NCBI GenBank assembly: GCA_040381475.1
Contig: JBEIHH010000008.1
Coordinates: 1-64,000, forward strand
Length of the DNA: 64,000 nucleotides
DNA from: JAIBBG01 sp040381475
Lineage (GTDB): Bacteria; Bacteroidota; Bacteroidia; Flavobacteriales_D; Sanyastnellaceae
Reading direction: 5' to 3'
Part shown: one piece after another, positions 9,017-19,124 of the stretch
Layout: every line of letters begins with the position of its first letter
Numbering within the stretch: the first letter of the stretch is position 1
The notes under the pieces: model-generated
Databases searched by the model: none
Seen by the model: the letters and a program-made list of their open reading frames with translations, nothing else
What the model was told of the DNA's origin: nothing
Position numbers and translations under genes: made by a program

Positions 9017-10447
9017 ATGTACAACACCAGTCCGGCCAGTTTTGAGCAGAAGTTACATGAGCAATTCCGAATGCTGCCTACAGCCGGACAGGAGCGTCTT
9101 TTCTACGCTTTTACACGTTTTGTGTTCTCCGAAAAAAACAGAGTAGCCCTATTGGTTAAAGGATATGCAGGTACCGGTAAAACCTCTTCCATCAGCGCAA
9201 TGGTAAAAACACTTGAATCCTGTGGCATTCAGGTCCAACTTCTCGCCCCAACCGGAAGAGCGGCCCGGGTTCTGGCCAATTACAGCGGCAGGCAGGCATG
9301 GACAATTCACCGGCACATCTATATGAGGCGAATGGACCGTCACGGCGGAGGCTGGTTTGAACTGAAAGGAAATGAATTACAAAACACCATTTTCATCGTC
9401 GATGAGGCATCGATGATCGGCACTGGTGATCAGGGTGATTTTGCACAGGGCGATCTGCTGGAAGACCTTATCACACACGTTTATAGTGGTGAAGGTTGCA
9501 GATTGGTTATTGTAGGCGACAGCGCACAGCTTCCGCCGGTTGGCAGCGCAAATAGTCCTGCTCTGGATCTTGCCGGTTTACGCGGCAACTATTCCCTCAA
9601 CATCGCTGAGATTGAACTTGATGAAGTTATTCGTCAACAGGAAGGTTCCGGTATTCTGGAAAATGCAACAAGCATCAGAAAACAGATAACTGAAGGAAAA
9701 AATGACCTCCCTGTTTTTAAAACTGATGGATTCAATGACGTTATCAGGGTTGAAAGCGACCTTCAGGATTACTTTGAAGATGCCTACCGAAGGCACGGAA
9801 AAGATGATATGATCATCATTACAAGGAGTAATAAGCGGGCCAATCTCTTTAATCAGCAGGTCAGAGCACGAATCCTATGGCACGAAGAAGAAATCAATGC
9901 AGGAGACCGCATGATGGTTCTTCGCAACAATTATTTCTGGCTGAACGAGCCGGGGAATACTGCCGGTTTTATAGCGAATGGCGATGTTTTGCAGATACAA
10001 CGAATCCTGAGGTTTGAAGATCGTGAACAGTTTCGATTCTGTAAAGCCATTGTTTCTCTTGTCGACTATCCTGATCTGCCGGAGTTCGAAACCATTTTGC
10101 TTTGCAACTCGATCTGGGAAGAAAGCGCATCTGTTAGTTACGACAAAATCAAGGAGCTGGGCAACCTCATTGCATTGGACTATCCTGATATAACCGAAAT
10201 GAGAGCCTTAAGAAAAAAAGTAATGGCGGATCCCTACTTCAATGCTTTACAGGTGAAATTTGCATATGCAGTTACATGCCACAAAGCTCAGGGTGGACAA
10301 TGGCCATGTGTCTTTGTTGATCAGGGATATCTTACTGATGAAATGGCGGGTATAGAGTTGAACAGATGGTTTTATACTGCCATTACAAGGTCGCAGGAAG
10401 AATTGTATCTGGTAGGATTCGAAGATAAATTATTTGCACCGATATGA
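9017..10447 (+). CDS. RecD/Dda-like superfamily 1B DNA helicase
   Basis: A 476-residue 5'-3' helicase-like ATPase. Walker A is GYAGTGKTS (residues 49-57), LLAPTGRAARVL is motif Ia, IFIVDEASMI carries the Walker B DE at 129-130, VGDSAQLPPVG is motif III, and TCHKAQGGQW with FYTAITRSQEELYLV are motifs V and VI. No N-terminal RecD domain is present and no RecB/RecC genes are nearby, so it is a stand-alone Dda-like helicase rather than a RecBCD subunit. The stop overlaps the start of truA by four bases (ATGA). It is likely a DNA-repair or replication accessory helicase in the nucleoid. Confidence 0.88.
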   Translation: MYNTSPASFEQKLHEQFRMLPTAGQERLFYAFTRFVFSEKNRVALLVKGYAGTGKTSSISAMVKTLESCGIQVQLLAPTGRAARVLANYSGRQAWTIHRHIYMRRMDRHGGGWFELKGNELQNTIFIVDEASMIGTGDQGDFAQGDLLEDLITHVYSGEGCRLVIVGDSAQLPPVGSANSPALDLAGLRGNYSLNIAEIELDEVIRQQEGSGILENATSIRKQITEGKNDLPVFKTDGFNDVIRVESDLQDYFEDAYRRHGKDDMIIITRSNKRANLFNQQVRARILWHEEEINAGDRMMVLRNNYFWLNEPGNTAGFIANGDVLQIQRILRFEDREQFRFCKAIVSLVDYPDLPEFETILLCNSIWEESASVSYDKIKELGNLIALDYPDITEMRALRKKVMADPYFNALQVKFAYAVTCHKAQGGQWPCVFVDQGYLTDEMAGIELNRWFYTAITRSQEELYLVGFEDKLFAPI

Positions 10448-11286
10448 CGGAAGAAGATGAAATAGCAGAGTTGGCAGATGAAAGCCCACAGGATGTGCCG
10501 AATAACTGGAAGCGCTACTTTTTGCGTTTATCATACGATGGCACCAATTACCATGGTTGGCAGCGACAGCCCAACAGCCATAGTGTTCAGGAAGAAATTG
10601 AACAAGCCCTGAGAAAGTTGTTACGTCAGGAAAGAGTGGTTACAGTCGGTTGCGGAAGAACGGATACCGGCGTGCATGCCCGTGAATTTTATATGCATTT
10701 CAATGCAGAAAATCCGGATATGAATAAGCAGGAAATTCTTTTCAAATTGAATATGATGCTGCCCCATGACATTGGTGTTTATTCGCTCTGGCAAGTTCGC
10801 GACAAAGCACATGCAAGATTTGATGCCATAGAACGTAGCTATGAATATCACATCCATCAGCAAAGGGATCCTTTTGTAACAAGATTCTCTACATTTTACC
10901 CCTGGCCATTGAACATTGAAGCGATGAACGAAGCAGCATCGATTATGCTTGCATATCATGATTTTTCGGCATTCTGCAAAACGGGTGGAGGACAAAAAAC
11001 CACCATCTGTGACCTCAGGGAAGCAAAATGGATTCAGTACGACTATAAATTGGTATTTCACATCACGGCAGATCGTTTTCTCAGAAATATGGTACGATCA
11101 GTAGTTGGCACGCTCATCCAGGTTGGAAAAGGAAAAATGAATCTCGAACAATTCAGAAAGATTATTGAAGGTGGTAAAAGAACACAGGCCGGAGAGAGTG
11201 TAACTCCACAAGGCCTTCACCTGACCAGAGTTATTTATCCTGCCGAGCGAATTGCACCTTTCGGTGAAATTGTAACGGTTCGTTAA
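10444..11286 (+). CDS. truA: tRNA pseudouridine(38-40) synthase
   Basis: Isomerises uridines 38-40 in the anticodon arm of tRNAs. It has 280 residues including an acidic 22-residue N-terminal extension before the canonical start of the domain (YFLRLSYDGTNYHGWQRQ). The catalytic aspartate is D74 in GCGRTDTGVHA, and the C-terminal RFLRNMVRSVVGTLI and LHLTRVIYP segments are typical. Translation is coupled to the helicase gene by an ATGA overlap. The acidic tail is unlike most TruA proteins, but no other start with a sensible position is available. Confidence 0.95.
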   Translation: MTEEDEIAELADESPQDVPNNWKRYFLRLSYDGTNYHGWQRQPNSHSVQEEIEQALRKLLRQERVVTVGCGRTDTGVHAREFYMHFNAENPDMNKQEILFKLNMMLPHDIGVYSLWQVRDKAHARFDAIERSYEYHIHQQRDPFVTRFSTFYPWPLNIEAMNEAASIMLAYHDFSAFCKTGGGQKTTICDLREAKWIQYDYKLVFHITADRFLRNMVRSVVGTLIQVGKGKMNLEQFRKIIEGGKRTQAGESVTPQGLHLTRVIYPAERIAPFGEIVTVR

Positions 11287-11400
11287 GATTTTTTTAAGGT
11301 AGTTTTATCTCAATTGCTGCTAATTTTGATGCCTGAGGAGGTGACCACTGGCAATGCTCCCCTCACCTTATCCGGTATTGACAGAACAAACTCTAATTAA

Positions 11401-11931
11401 ATGAAGAAAATTTTTTACTTGCTATTGGTTACTATCCAATCACAAATTGGTTGGTCTCAAACCCTGGGAGGACTTGATTGGATCACGAAGTCAAACCCTG
11501 AGCATACAGTTACGTTTCCTAAAAACTGGAAATTCGACGACAGTGGTGATATGGGTGCCTTGTTTACTATTTATAGTCCGTTCACTGATGAAGAGGACAA
11601 TTACAACGAATATGTTCAGCTCAATGTATTGCCTGTTAACGGACTAAACATTACGTTGGACAGTCATGTCCAGTCAGTGCTGAAAGATGTCCCTTTCTTC
11701 TATCAAAAATCTGAAGTAACTCTGAACCGAAAGGATAAGAAGGCCAACAGAGAATTCGCGGTACTGGCTTATAACGGATATTTCAATGATTTTGCTCTAT
11801 CACACTATCAGTATATCTGGCTTGTGGATGAACGCGTGTACACTTTGAGCTTCAGCGGCCAGCCAGAAGGTGTGAAATTGCTTCTGCCTGAGGCTATAAA
11901 AATCATGGACAGTTTTAACCTGATCAGATAA
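11401..11931 (+). CDS. secreted PsbP/DcrB-like protein
   Basis: A 176-residue exported protein with a signal peptide ending at WSQ (residues 1-20). The mature sequence (HTVTFPKNWKF, YVQLNVLPVNGLN, FSGQPEGVKLLLPEAIKIMDSFNL) has the strand order and the C-terminal 'imminent helix' ending DSFNL that is typical of Mog1/PsbP-fold proteins, which in Bacteroidota are usually small periplasmic proteins of unknown role. A box TAATTTTG (11321-11328) upstream matches the Bacteroidota -7 element. It is followed after nine bases by the ABC exporter, so they may form an operon. The family call is moderate. Confidence 0.7.
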   Translation: MKKIFYLLLVTIQSQIGWSQTLGGLDWITKSNPEHTVTFPKNWKFDDSGDMGALFTIYSPFTDEEDNYNEYVQLNVLPVNGLNITLDSHVQSVLKDVPFFYQKSEVTLNRKDKKANREFAVLAYNGYFNDFALSHYQYIWLVDERVYTLSFSGQPEGVKLLLPEAIKIMDSFNLIR

Positions 11932-11940
11932 TCAAATTCG

Positions 11941-13689
11941 TTGAGTAAAAGCGGAAAATCATTTGATCTGCATCTCTTTTTGAGGTTATACAGAAAAGGC
12001 AAGCCATACAGGTTGCCTTTTTTTATTACCATGGCCCTGGTGTTGCTTCTTGCCTCCATGGTTTGGGTTAGGCCCGAACAGATGCGAATGATTCTTGACG
12101 ATGCTGTACCTGCTAAAGATTACACCAGAGTCTGGACCATCAGTTTATGGTTTATAGCCTTTTTACTGATTGAAGCGCTCATTCAATATGTACAGGCGCA
12201 ATTGGCCAATCGCGTTGCGCAGTCTGTAACACTTGACCTGAGATCAACTCTATTTAAGCATGTGCTCAAATTCAAATTGAGTTATTACGACAAAACTCCG
12301 GTAGGACAATTTGTGACCAGGTTGATATCAGACATTGATGGCGTTGCCGATGTGTTCTCAGCCGGAATTCTGGACATCGTGCGCGATCTGCTGAAGCTTG
12401 TGGTCATTGTCATATTCATGTTTATTCTGGATTGGAAAATGACATTGGTGGTGCTATTACCAATTCCTGTTCTGCTTTATGCCACGAGGATTTTTCAGGT
12501 AGCCGTCAAAAACTCATTTAACGACGTTCGCAATCAGGTATCACGTATCAACGTTTTTATACAGGAACACGTAACCGGAATGAACATTGTGCAAATTTTC
12601 AACCGGGAAAAAACAGAAAAAAGACGTTTTGATTCAATCAACACAGAACATCGTGATGCGCACATTCGAGGCATCTGGGCTTATTCTATCTTCTTCCCTG
12701 TAGTCGAATTATTGTCGGCCGCTTCGATTTCTCTGATGATCTGGTGGGGAATGGGTGAATCACTGGCAGGACATATTACACCGGGACTATTGCTGGAATA
12801 TTCGACATTCATTACCATGATGTACCGTCCGATCAGACAAATGGCGGATAATTTTAATGTGCTGCAAATGGGAGTGGTCAATGCTGAGCGTGTTTTCAAA
12901 CTGCTCGATACGCACCAGGCACAAATCAACAGCGGAACATTAAAAGCGGAAACCCTTGGCGGTGATATCAAATTCGAAAATGTCTGGTTTGCCTATCAGG
13001 AAGAAAATTGGGTACTAAAAGGTATTTCATTTGAAACCAAACCCGGAGAAATGATTGCATTCGTTGGGGCAACAGGAGCCGGCAAGACAAGCATAGCCGG
13101 ATTGATGAATAGATTTTATGATCATTCTAAAGGCAGCATCACCCTAAACGGAAGAGGAATCGAAGAATATGAGCTGAATTCACTGCGCAAAAATATTGGA
13201 CTGGTATTGCAGGATGTTTTTCTATTCAGTGATACCATTATGAATAATATTACACTCTATGATAGCAGTATTACGGAGGAGAAAGTGATCGAGGCGAGCA
13301 AACTCATAGGGACACATGAATTCATTACCAAACTTCCCGGAGGCTATAGTTACAATGTAAGAGAGCGTGGCGGGATGCTCAGCACAGGTCAAAGACAACT
13401 CATCGCCTTTGTCCGCGCCTATGTTCAAAATCCCAAGATTCTTTTATTAGATGAGGCGACATCGAATGTTGACTCCGAATCTGAAGAATTGTTGAAACAT
13501 GCAACGGCCAAACTGACAGAAGGAAGAACCAGCATTGTTATTGCTCACCGGTTGTCAACCATCAGACGCGCGGATAAAATTGTTGTTGTAGAAAAAGGCC
13601 AGATTATGGAAACAGGTAAACATGACGAACTACTCGAGAAAAACGGTATATATAAAAAGCTTTTCGAAATGCAATTTGAAGATGCGTGA
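11941..13689 (+). CDS. ABC exporter, fused permease and ATPase (MsbA-like)
   Basis: A 582-residue half-transporter expected to dimerise in the inner membrane. It starts at TTG, the first possible start after the in-frame stop of the preceding gene. The N-terminal half carries the six-helix type I exporter domain (for example FFITMALVLLLASMVWV and LLKLVVIVIFMFILDW). The ATPase has Walker A GATGAGKTS near residue 377, the signature LSTGQRQ near 480 (threonine in place of the usual glycine), Walker B ILLLDEATSNVD and the switch histidine in IAHRLSTI. The substrate cannot be assigned; lipid or drug export is typical for the family. Confidence 0.9.
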   Translation: MSKSGKSFDLHLFLRLYRKGKPYRLPFFITMALVLLLASMVWVRPEQMRMILDDAVPAKDYTRVWTISLWFIAFLLIEALIQYVQAQLANRVAQSVTLDLRSTLFKHVLKFKLSYYDKTPVGQFVTRLISDIDGVADVFSAGILDIVRDLLKLVVIVIFMFILDWKMTLVVLLPIPVLLYATRIFQVAVKNSFNDVRNQVSRINVFIQEHVTGMNIVQIFNREKTEKRRFDSINTEHRDAHIRGIWAYSIFFPVVELLSAASISLMIWWGMGESLAGHITPGLLLEYSTFITMMYRPIRQMADNFNVLQMGVVNAERVFKLLDTHQAQINSGTLKAETLGGDIKFENVWFAYQEENWVLKGISFETKPGEMIAFVGATGAGKTSIAGLMNRFYDHSKGSITLNGRGIEEYELNSLRKNIGLVLQDVFLFSDTIMNNITLYDSSITEEKVIEASKLIGTHEFITKLPGGYSYNVRERGGMLSTGQRQLIAFVRAYVQNPKILLLDEATSNVDSESEELLKHATAKLTEGRTSIVIAHRLSTIRRADKIVVVEKGQIMETGKHDELLEKNGIYKKLFEMQFEDA

Positions 13690-13725
13690 ACCCTGATCCA
13701 ATTAGAATGCGGCATGTAAAATAAA

Positions 13726-13752
13726 AAGCCATCCTATTGGATGGCTTCTTGG
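13726..13752 (-). terminator. intrinsic terminator between convergent genes
   Basis: A nine-base-pair hairpin (AAGCCATCC / GGATGGCTT, arms 13726-13734 and 13739-13747, four-base loop). The T-tract is on the minus strand (from the A-run 13723-13727), so it mainly serves the beta-propeller gene ending at 13791, but it also lies just after the ABC exporter. Confidence 0.65.
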
Positions 13753-13790
13753 TTTCAAAATGTCCCTGTTTACCAGGTTATTGCAGTAAA

Positions 13791-14879
13791 CTATTGTTTT
13801 ATAAAAGCACTGGAAAAAACTACCCCATTGCTTTCTATGTGCCAAATATAATTACCCGGACTTAACTCCACATCACCCACCACAAACTTATGAGCAACAG
13901 CCGGCAGATTCTCCTGCCAAAGTTTTTGAATCAATCTTCCCTGAGAGTCAAGAATACTGATGGTCGTGATACCAGGAGTGGTTAAGTTAAATGACAATAC
14001 CGAGTTTTCCTGAACCGGATTAGGATAACAACTGAATGCAAAAGGATTTTCGTTGCTAATTTTTATATCTGAAGTTTGAAACCCGACAAAGCGCACGGTA
14101 TTATTTCCAGAGTTTGGAATGATAAGCGTATCAATTTCTTCGGCATAAGCAATATCCGCCGGTGAACTAAGTCCGCCGGGAACAGTTATGATTTCGCTCA
14201 CAGAAAAATCTGCGTTGTATCTGGTAATACGGTTCGGGTTCCAAGATGCAATGAAGTAATTGCCGTAATTGTCATTGTCGATGCCATCAATACTACCAAC
14301 TCCGGTATTGGCAACCACTGTTGACACAGTATAATCAGTCAAATCCACAGATTTGATGCTTGCGGAAGCTCCCCAATTCACAAAAACCAATCTGTTGTTG
14401 ACTTCATCATAACATATTCCATTCGGCGTAGTAACCGTATTTGAAACGATTTGAACATAGGAAGGATTGACCAAATCAGTAAAGTCAATCTCAAAAATAT
14501 CCTTCGCGCTGAAATCTGTAACCCAAATCCTGTGATCACCATCGCTGGCCATGCCATTCAAAAACTGGGCACCTGAAATTGTAACTGAAGATAACTCCGC
14601 ACCGGAAGTGAGATCATAAGCCCGGACATCATCACCTACAATAGCAAATAAAACGTTACCGACTACCTCCATACCGAACTGTGCAGTTGCATCACCCGGC
14701 ATTTCGCTGATAGGTTCACCCTGATCATCAACAACGAGCACACCGTTGCTATTGCTTATCAGAAACCGATGATTGACAGGATCAAATTCAGCCGATTCAA
14801 TCGTATTAAAATCCTGTCCGTATGTGGGGACAAAAAAGCAAAAAAAGCAAACAAAAAAGGTGAGGTAAAGAAATTTCAT
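13791..14879 (-). CDS. secreted beta-propeller protein with T9SS type A sorting domain
   Basis: A 362-residue protein. The start at 14879 gives a signal peptide (MKFLYLTFFVCFFCFFVPTYGQ); an in-frame ATG at 14990 would add 37 residues. The middle (about 25-285) is an NHL/SMP-30-like beta-propeller with repeated blades of the type NGMASDGDHRIWVTD, NGICYDEVNNRLVFVN and DGIDNDNYGNYFIAS. The C-terminal ~80 residues (CYPNPVQENSVLSFNL, SILDSQGRLIQKL, LSPGNYIWHIE, ending FIKQ) are a type A sorting domain recognised by the T9SS. It is divergent from the lamin-tail cargo gene. It is likely surface-bound or secreted; the ligand is unknown. Confidence 0.88.
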   Translation of the reverse strand: MKFLYLTFFVCFFCFFVPTYGQDFNTIESAEFDPVNHRFLISNSNGVLVVDDQGEPISEMPGDATAQFGMEVVGNVLFAIVGDDVRAYDLTSGAELSSVTISGAQFLNGMASDGDHRIWVTDFSAKDIFEIDFTDLVNPSYVQIVSNTVTTPNGICYDEVNNRLVFVNWGASASIKSVDLTDYTVSTVVANTGVGSIDGIDNDNYGNYFIASWNPNRITRYNADFSVSEIITVPGGLSSPADIAYAEEIDTLIIPNSGNNTVRFVGFQTSDIKISNENPFAFSCYPNPVQENSVLSFNLTTPGITTISILDSQGRLIQKLWQENLPAVAHKFVVGDVELSPGNYIWHIESNGVVFSSAFIKQ

Positions 14880-15097
14880 TGCACGAATTTTTTCAAATAT
14901 CAATATTCCCAGGCAACAGACCAATAAAAAAATCACCTTTCGTGTAAAGCTGGCCGTCTTATTAAAAAAATGCAACATCAACTCGACCAATTTGAAATTT
15001 GGTAGAAATAAGTTTTAACAACATAGAATTATCCGATATTTTTGAAACAATGCAACTTTCTCATCATATCTGTGAACACATCGACCGACAGAAACGG

Positions 15098-18000
15098 ATG
15101 CGAATCATTGCTTTCCTTTTTTCCATATTCTCATTTCCTGCTATTCATTTCTGTCAGGTCTTACCTGACATTGTAATCAACGAAATTAATTGTGACAATC
15201 CCGGTGGCCCAGACAATGCGGAATTCATAGAACTATACGGAATAGCAGGCACCAGCCTTGACAGCCTGTCGATCGTCCTTTTTGAAGGAACAGACAATTT
15301 AAGTTATGCAGTGTATGATCTTGATGGATACGTTTTAGATGAATCTGGTTTTTTTGTTTTGGGAAGTCAAATGGTTACCAACGTCGACTACATCATTGCC
15401 AATGGCATCATTTCGAATGGCCCGGATGGCATTGCTCTGTTTTACGCAGATGCTTCTGATTTTCCCATTGGCACATTGCCTTCAACGGTTAACAGAGTCG
15501 ATGCAGCTGTTTATGGAACCAACGATTCATCGGATACCGATCTTATTACCGCACTCGGGCTTGACATGTTCTCATACCTCCAACTAGATGAGACGATTCA
15601 AACCACAACTCCTGATTTTTCACTTTCCAAAATACCGGATGGAGGTGATCCTTTCATGTATACCGAATTCGTCTTGCAGGAAGTTACGCCGGGTTCGCAG
15701 AACGCTCCGATATGCCAGAGTGGGACGCTGTTGTACAGCGATCTGTCAACAGAGATTACTCTCTGTTCAGATGGCGAAATTCTTCTAGCAACATTTGAAG
15801 AAACCAATAACACTGCCGGTGAATTCAGCGCTTATGTTTTAACCACGGCAAATGGCATCATCATAGACACCACAAACATATCAAGCTTTGATTTTAATGG
15901 CTACACTGAAGGTACCTATCAGATTTATTCTCTGCACTTCAATGGAGAAATTATTGATAATAGCCTGGCACCGGGAAATAACATTCTCGATGTGAGTGCA
16001 GGCTTATGCGTTGATGTTTCTGATAATTTTCTGAGTTTAGAACTGCTCCCATGTGATCTTTGTAATGGAGGTGAGATCAGCTCATCTTTTGGCTATGACG
16101 TGGCATTTTGTTCCGGTATCATTCAGGACCCCGAACTATCAAATAGCACAGGTGAAAGCGATTATTTATATTTTGTCACAACCACTGAACAGCTCATAGT
16201 TGGTGCCGTCAACGAACAGTTCGATTACAACTCTCTTGCAGCAGGCATTTACCGTATCTACGGTCTTTCCTATTCCGGAAACTTACTTTCTGAAACGATT
16301 GAAGCCGGTCAATCTTTATTGTCAGTATCGTCTGATGTGTGCACAGAATTAAGCAGCAACTATATTACACTAAATATTCTTCCATGTCAACCAAATACAC
16401 CATGTGAAAAAATCTTCATATCAGAATATCTTGAAGGCGAAGCAGGAACGAGAGCTCTTGAACTATTTAATCCTGCGCTTACAGAAGTTGATATCAGCGA
16501 ATATTCACTTTGGTTGTTTACCAATGGATCAACTGAAGCCTCAGATACGTTGTTTCTGCCAGGCACGCTGGCACCACTTTCCACGCTAGTCATTGCCAAC
16601 CCAGGAACAGGCTTTGGCAACGGTCTCGCTGACCCCGAACTGGTTGAATCAGCTGACATTGTTGACTTCATTTCCAATTTCACCGGAAATGATGCCATAG
16701 AATTGCACTGGTTGAATGAAGTAATTGATGTGATTGGAGTGAGAGGGGAGAATCCTGGTAATCAAACCGGATGGTCAACGCTGAATGGTTCTACAAGCAA
16801 TTTCGACCTTGTGCGTAAACCTTTTGTTCAAAGCCCGGTATTGGAATGGCAGGTAAGCAGCTTTCAATGGGACGCTTATCCAAACACAGACTACTCAACA
16901 TTGGGTAGCCACTTCTTCCATCCGTGCAGCGACGAACTTATCGCAGGCTTTTTGCTCGAAAGTATCATGGTGGAAGAATCCGATGACACTTTGGAATTAC
17001 AGATTCAATGCTTGAATGCAATCGAACCAACAACACTTAACATATCCATTGAAACTGGCAGTTCTGAGCCAGAAGATTACGCCGCTGCAATTCCGGTGAG
17101 TCTGGTATTCGATCCAAACAACCTGATACAAACAATTGAGATTTCGATCATGGATGATCTGATACCCGAGACACTCGAGTACTTTACCTTGACACTTTCG
17201 ACTGATGCTGAGCCACTCTGGACCAATCAATCTGTGCTGATTCAAATCAAACAAAGTGATGCAAATTGCGACGGAGGGATATTAGTAATTAACGAATCCG
17301 CTACGATTTCGCAATGTGCAGATCTTGAAAACAATCCATTGCTGATTCAGATAGAAAGTGAATACCCGTCCGCACATTACATGTTTATCATTTCAGACAC
17401 GAACAATGTTATTGTTGACACTACTTCTGTTAATACCGTTGATCCGGAACAGCTCGGTGAAGGCACATTTCGGATTTACGGTTTGTCTTATTCAGGAGAA
17501 TTAGATTATACAGGCCTTGAACCTGGAAACATCATTCAGGAAATCACCGCAGATTCTTGCGTTTCCCTTTCTGAAAATTTCATTACTGTAATTCGAAACA
17601 ATTGTCTCGTCACGGGTTGTGATGCAGGGCAAATCTCAACCTCTGATGGTTCAGTCTTTATAACTGCATGCGTAGCTGGTACAAATCCATTTCTCAATCT
17701 GAACAACACAGGACAATCGACGAATGATAGTTACGTCTATTTTCTTACAGACAACACAGGAATGATTGTAGATGCAATATCGGGTAACTGGAATACTGAA
17801 GGAACTGAAATTGGAAGCTATCAGATATATGGTGTTTCTTATAACGGTACACTTGATCCCGCAACCATGCAGACCGGCATGCCATTGTCTGGAATTACAT
17901 CAGATAGTTGTGTATCTGTTTCCGAAAACTCAATCGCATTACAAATTCTGGATTGCCAAGGTCCTACTCCATGCTCCCAACTTTTTTTCTCGGAGTATAT

Positions 18001-19081
18001 TGAGGAAACCGGCTCCAATAAAGCCCTCGAGGTTTATAATCCCACACCGCTGGCCATTGACCTAAGCAACTATTCCATTCGAATGTACGCTGACGGATCC
18101 CTGAGTCCGAGCGAAATTCTTCAATGCAACGGCATCATATTGCCATATGACGTATTTGTAGTAGTGTCATCCGGCAACGGAATAGATCCAACTGATCCAA
18201 TCATTTTGGCTCAGGGTGACACGCTTCACCCGTCAGCAAGTTTCAGCGCCAATGACGCAATTGAACTTGTTCATGCTAACGAAGTCATTGATGTTATAGG
18301 AATAGTTGGTGAAAATCCCGGGCAGTTTGGCTGGACATTCGGAAATGCTTCAACGTCGAATCAAGTGTTAGTGCGTCGACCAGAAGTGACAGCACCCAAC
18401 ATTGACTGGGATGTCGTTTCAGGCCAGTGGATTGCATACGACTTTCAGGACTTTAGCCATATTGGTTGGCACGAAGCAGCTGATTGTGGATTCAGCGGAT
18501 TGCCTGTTGTAAGTTTTATACAAACAAATCTCGATGTTTATGAAAACGCAGGCACAGTCGCTATAGAAATATTTACATCTAATGCCGGTGATCCCTTTGA
18601 GATAACCATTCAAGCCACCGGCAGCGCAGAACAAATTCTGGACTATAGCACTTCATTTCCCGTAACTCTGGATGTACCCACAGGAGAGAACACATTAATA
18701 CTGGAAATCTTCATCGTTGAAGATGCAATGCCGGAAGGAATCGAATTCATCGAACTCTCAGTGACAACGGGAGAAGAAGTTTATTTCGGTAACCAGACAT
18801 GTATGGTGAATATTGAAGAATTCACCGGCACAAATGAACAAGATAAGCCATTGCTTAAAATCTGGCCAATACCAGCCAGTCAACATCTATACTTGTTATG
18901 CAATGAACAGATCGTATCATGTGAAATCGTGGATCAGCTTGGAAAAAAAACAAAAGTTCTGCAGGAATCACCAGTGCAACAAATTCAGATTGATGTATCG
19001 AATCTGACTAATGGTGTTTACATCCTGAACATCTCCACCAATGAGGTTCAGATCCGGCAAAAAGCAATTGTTGCCAAATAA
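15098..19081 (+). CDS. large secreted protein with lamin-tail, Calx-beta-like domains and T9SS type A sorting domain
   Basis: A 1327-residue protein with the start chosen at 15098 (MRIIAFLFSIFSFPAIHFCQ, a signal peptide); an in-frame TTG at 14999 is unlikely. It has a lamin-tail domain at the N-terminus (IVINEINCDNPGGPDNAEFI) and two more (ISEYLEGEAGTRALELFNP near 16417; FSEYIEETGSNKALEVYNP near 17988). Two Calx-beta-like segments occur near 16965 and 18530. Four copies of a four-cysteine module of about 110 residues lie between them. The C-terminus (LKIWPIPASQHLYLLC, GKKTKVL, NLTNGVYILNIS, KAIVAK) is a type A T9SS sorting domain. Lamin-tail domains in bacteria often accompany exported nucleases or adhesins; no nuclease domain is seen here. 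Confidence 0.87.
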   Translation: MRIIAFLFSIFSFPAIHFCQVLPDIVINEINCDNPGGPDNAEFIELYGIAGTSLDSLSIVLFEGTDNLSYAVYDLDGYVLDESGFFVLGSQMVTNVDYIIANGIISNGPDGIALFYADASDFPIGTLPSTVNRVDAAVYGTNDSSDTDLITALGLDMFSYLQLDETIQTTTPDFSLSKIPDGGDPFMYTEFVLQEVTPGSQNAPICQSGTLLYSDLSTEITLCSDGEILLATFEETNNTAGEFSAYVLTTANGIIIDTTNISSFDFNGYTEGTYQIYSLHFNGEIIDNSLAPGNNILDVSAGLCVDVSDNFLSLELLPCDLCNGGEISSSFGYDVAFCSGIIQDPELSNSTGESDYLYFVTTTEQLIVGAVNEQFDYNSLAAGIYRIYGLSYSGNLLSETIEAGQSLLSVSSDVCTELSSNYITLNILPCQPNTPCEKIFISEYLEGEAGTRALELFNPALTEVDISEYSLWLFTNGSTEASDTLFLPGTLAPLSTLVIANPGTGFGNGLADPELVESADIVDFISNFTGNDAIELHWLNEVIDVIGVRGENPGNQTGWSTLNGSTSNFDLVRKPFVQSPVLEWQVSSFQWDAYPNTDYSTLGSHFFHPCSDELIAGFLLESIMVEESDDTLELQIQCLNAIEPTTLNISIETGSSEPEDYAAAIPVSLVFDPNNLIQTIEISIMDDLIPETLEYFTLTLSTDAEPLWTNQSVLIQIKQSDANCDGGILVINESATISQCADLENNPLLIQIESEYPSAHYMFIISDTNNVIVDTTSVNTVDPEQLGEGTFRIYGLSYSGELDYTGLEPGNIIQEITADSCVSLSENFITVIRNNCLVTGCDAGQISTSDGSVFITACVAGTNPFLNLNNTGQSTNDSYVYFLTDNTGMIVDAISGNWNTEGTEIGSYQIYGVSYNGTLDPATMQTGMPLSGITSDSCVSVSENSIALQILDCQGPTPCSQLFFSEYIEETGSNKALEVYNPTPLAIDLSNYSIRMYADGSLSPSEILQCNGIILPYDVFVVVSSGNGIDPTDPIILAQGDTLHPSASFSANDAIELVHANEVIDVIGIVGENPGQFGWTFGNASTSNQVLVRRPEVTAPNIDWDVVSGQWIAYDFQDFSHIGWHEAADCGFSGLPVVSFIQTNLDVYENAGTVAIEIFTSNAGDPFEITIQATGSAEQILDYSTSFPVTLDVPTGENTLILEIFIVEDAMPEGIEFIELSVTTGEEVYFGNQTCMVNIEEFTGTNEQDKPLLKIWPIPASQHLYLLCNEQIVSCEIVDQLGKKTKVLQESPVQQIQIDVSNLTNGVYILNISTNEVQIRQKAIVAK
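15712..17957 (+). repeat. four copies of a four-cysteine module in the lamin-tail cargo gene
   Basis: Copies begin at about 15712, 16061, 17267 and 17618. Each opens with C.(G)G, carries an extended-strand segment with D or T, then the shared GxYxIYGLSYxGxL motif (varying to YQIYSLHFNGEI), then the pattern D-x-C-V-x-[VL]-S-x-N and ends at a final cysteine. The first two are adjacent, a lamin-tail plus Calx-beta block follows, then the second pair is adjacent again and is followed by another lamin-tail plus Calx-beta block. Confidence 0.75.
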
Positions 19082-19124
19082 AATGTAATCGATTGTTCCT
19101 GACTCTCTATGCTATTTCATAATG

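Noticed and set aside
9017..10447. RecD subunit of a RecBCD complex
   Set aside because: The protein lacks the RecD N-terminal domain and there are no recB or recC genes beside it.
10444..10510. An alternative later start for truA that would remove the acidic extension
   Set aside because: No ATG, GTG or TTG at a sensible place before the YFLRLSYDG motif fits, and the ATG overlapping the helicase stop is typical coupling.
14880..15097. Extra N-terminal extensions of the two divergent T9SS cargo genes
   Set aside because: In both, an internal ATG opens a standard signal peptide; the longer forms would bury it and overlap the shared promoter region.
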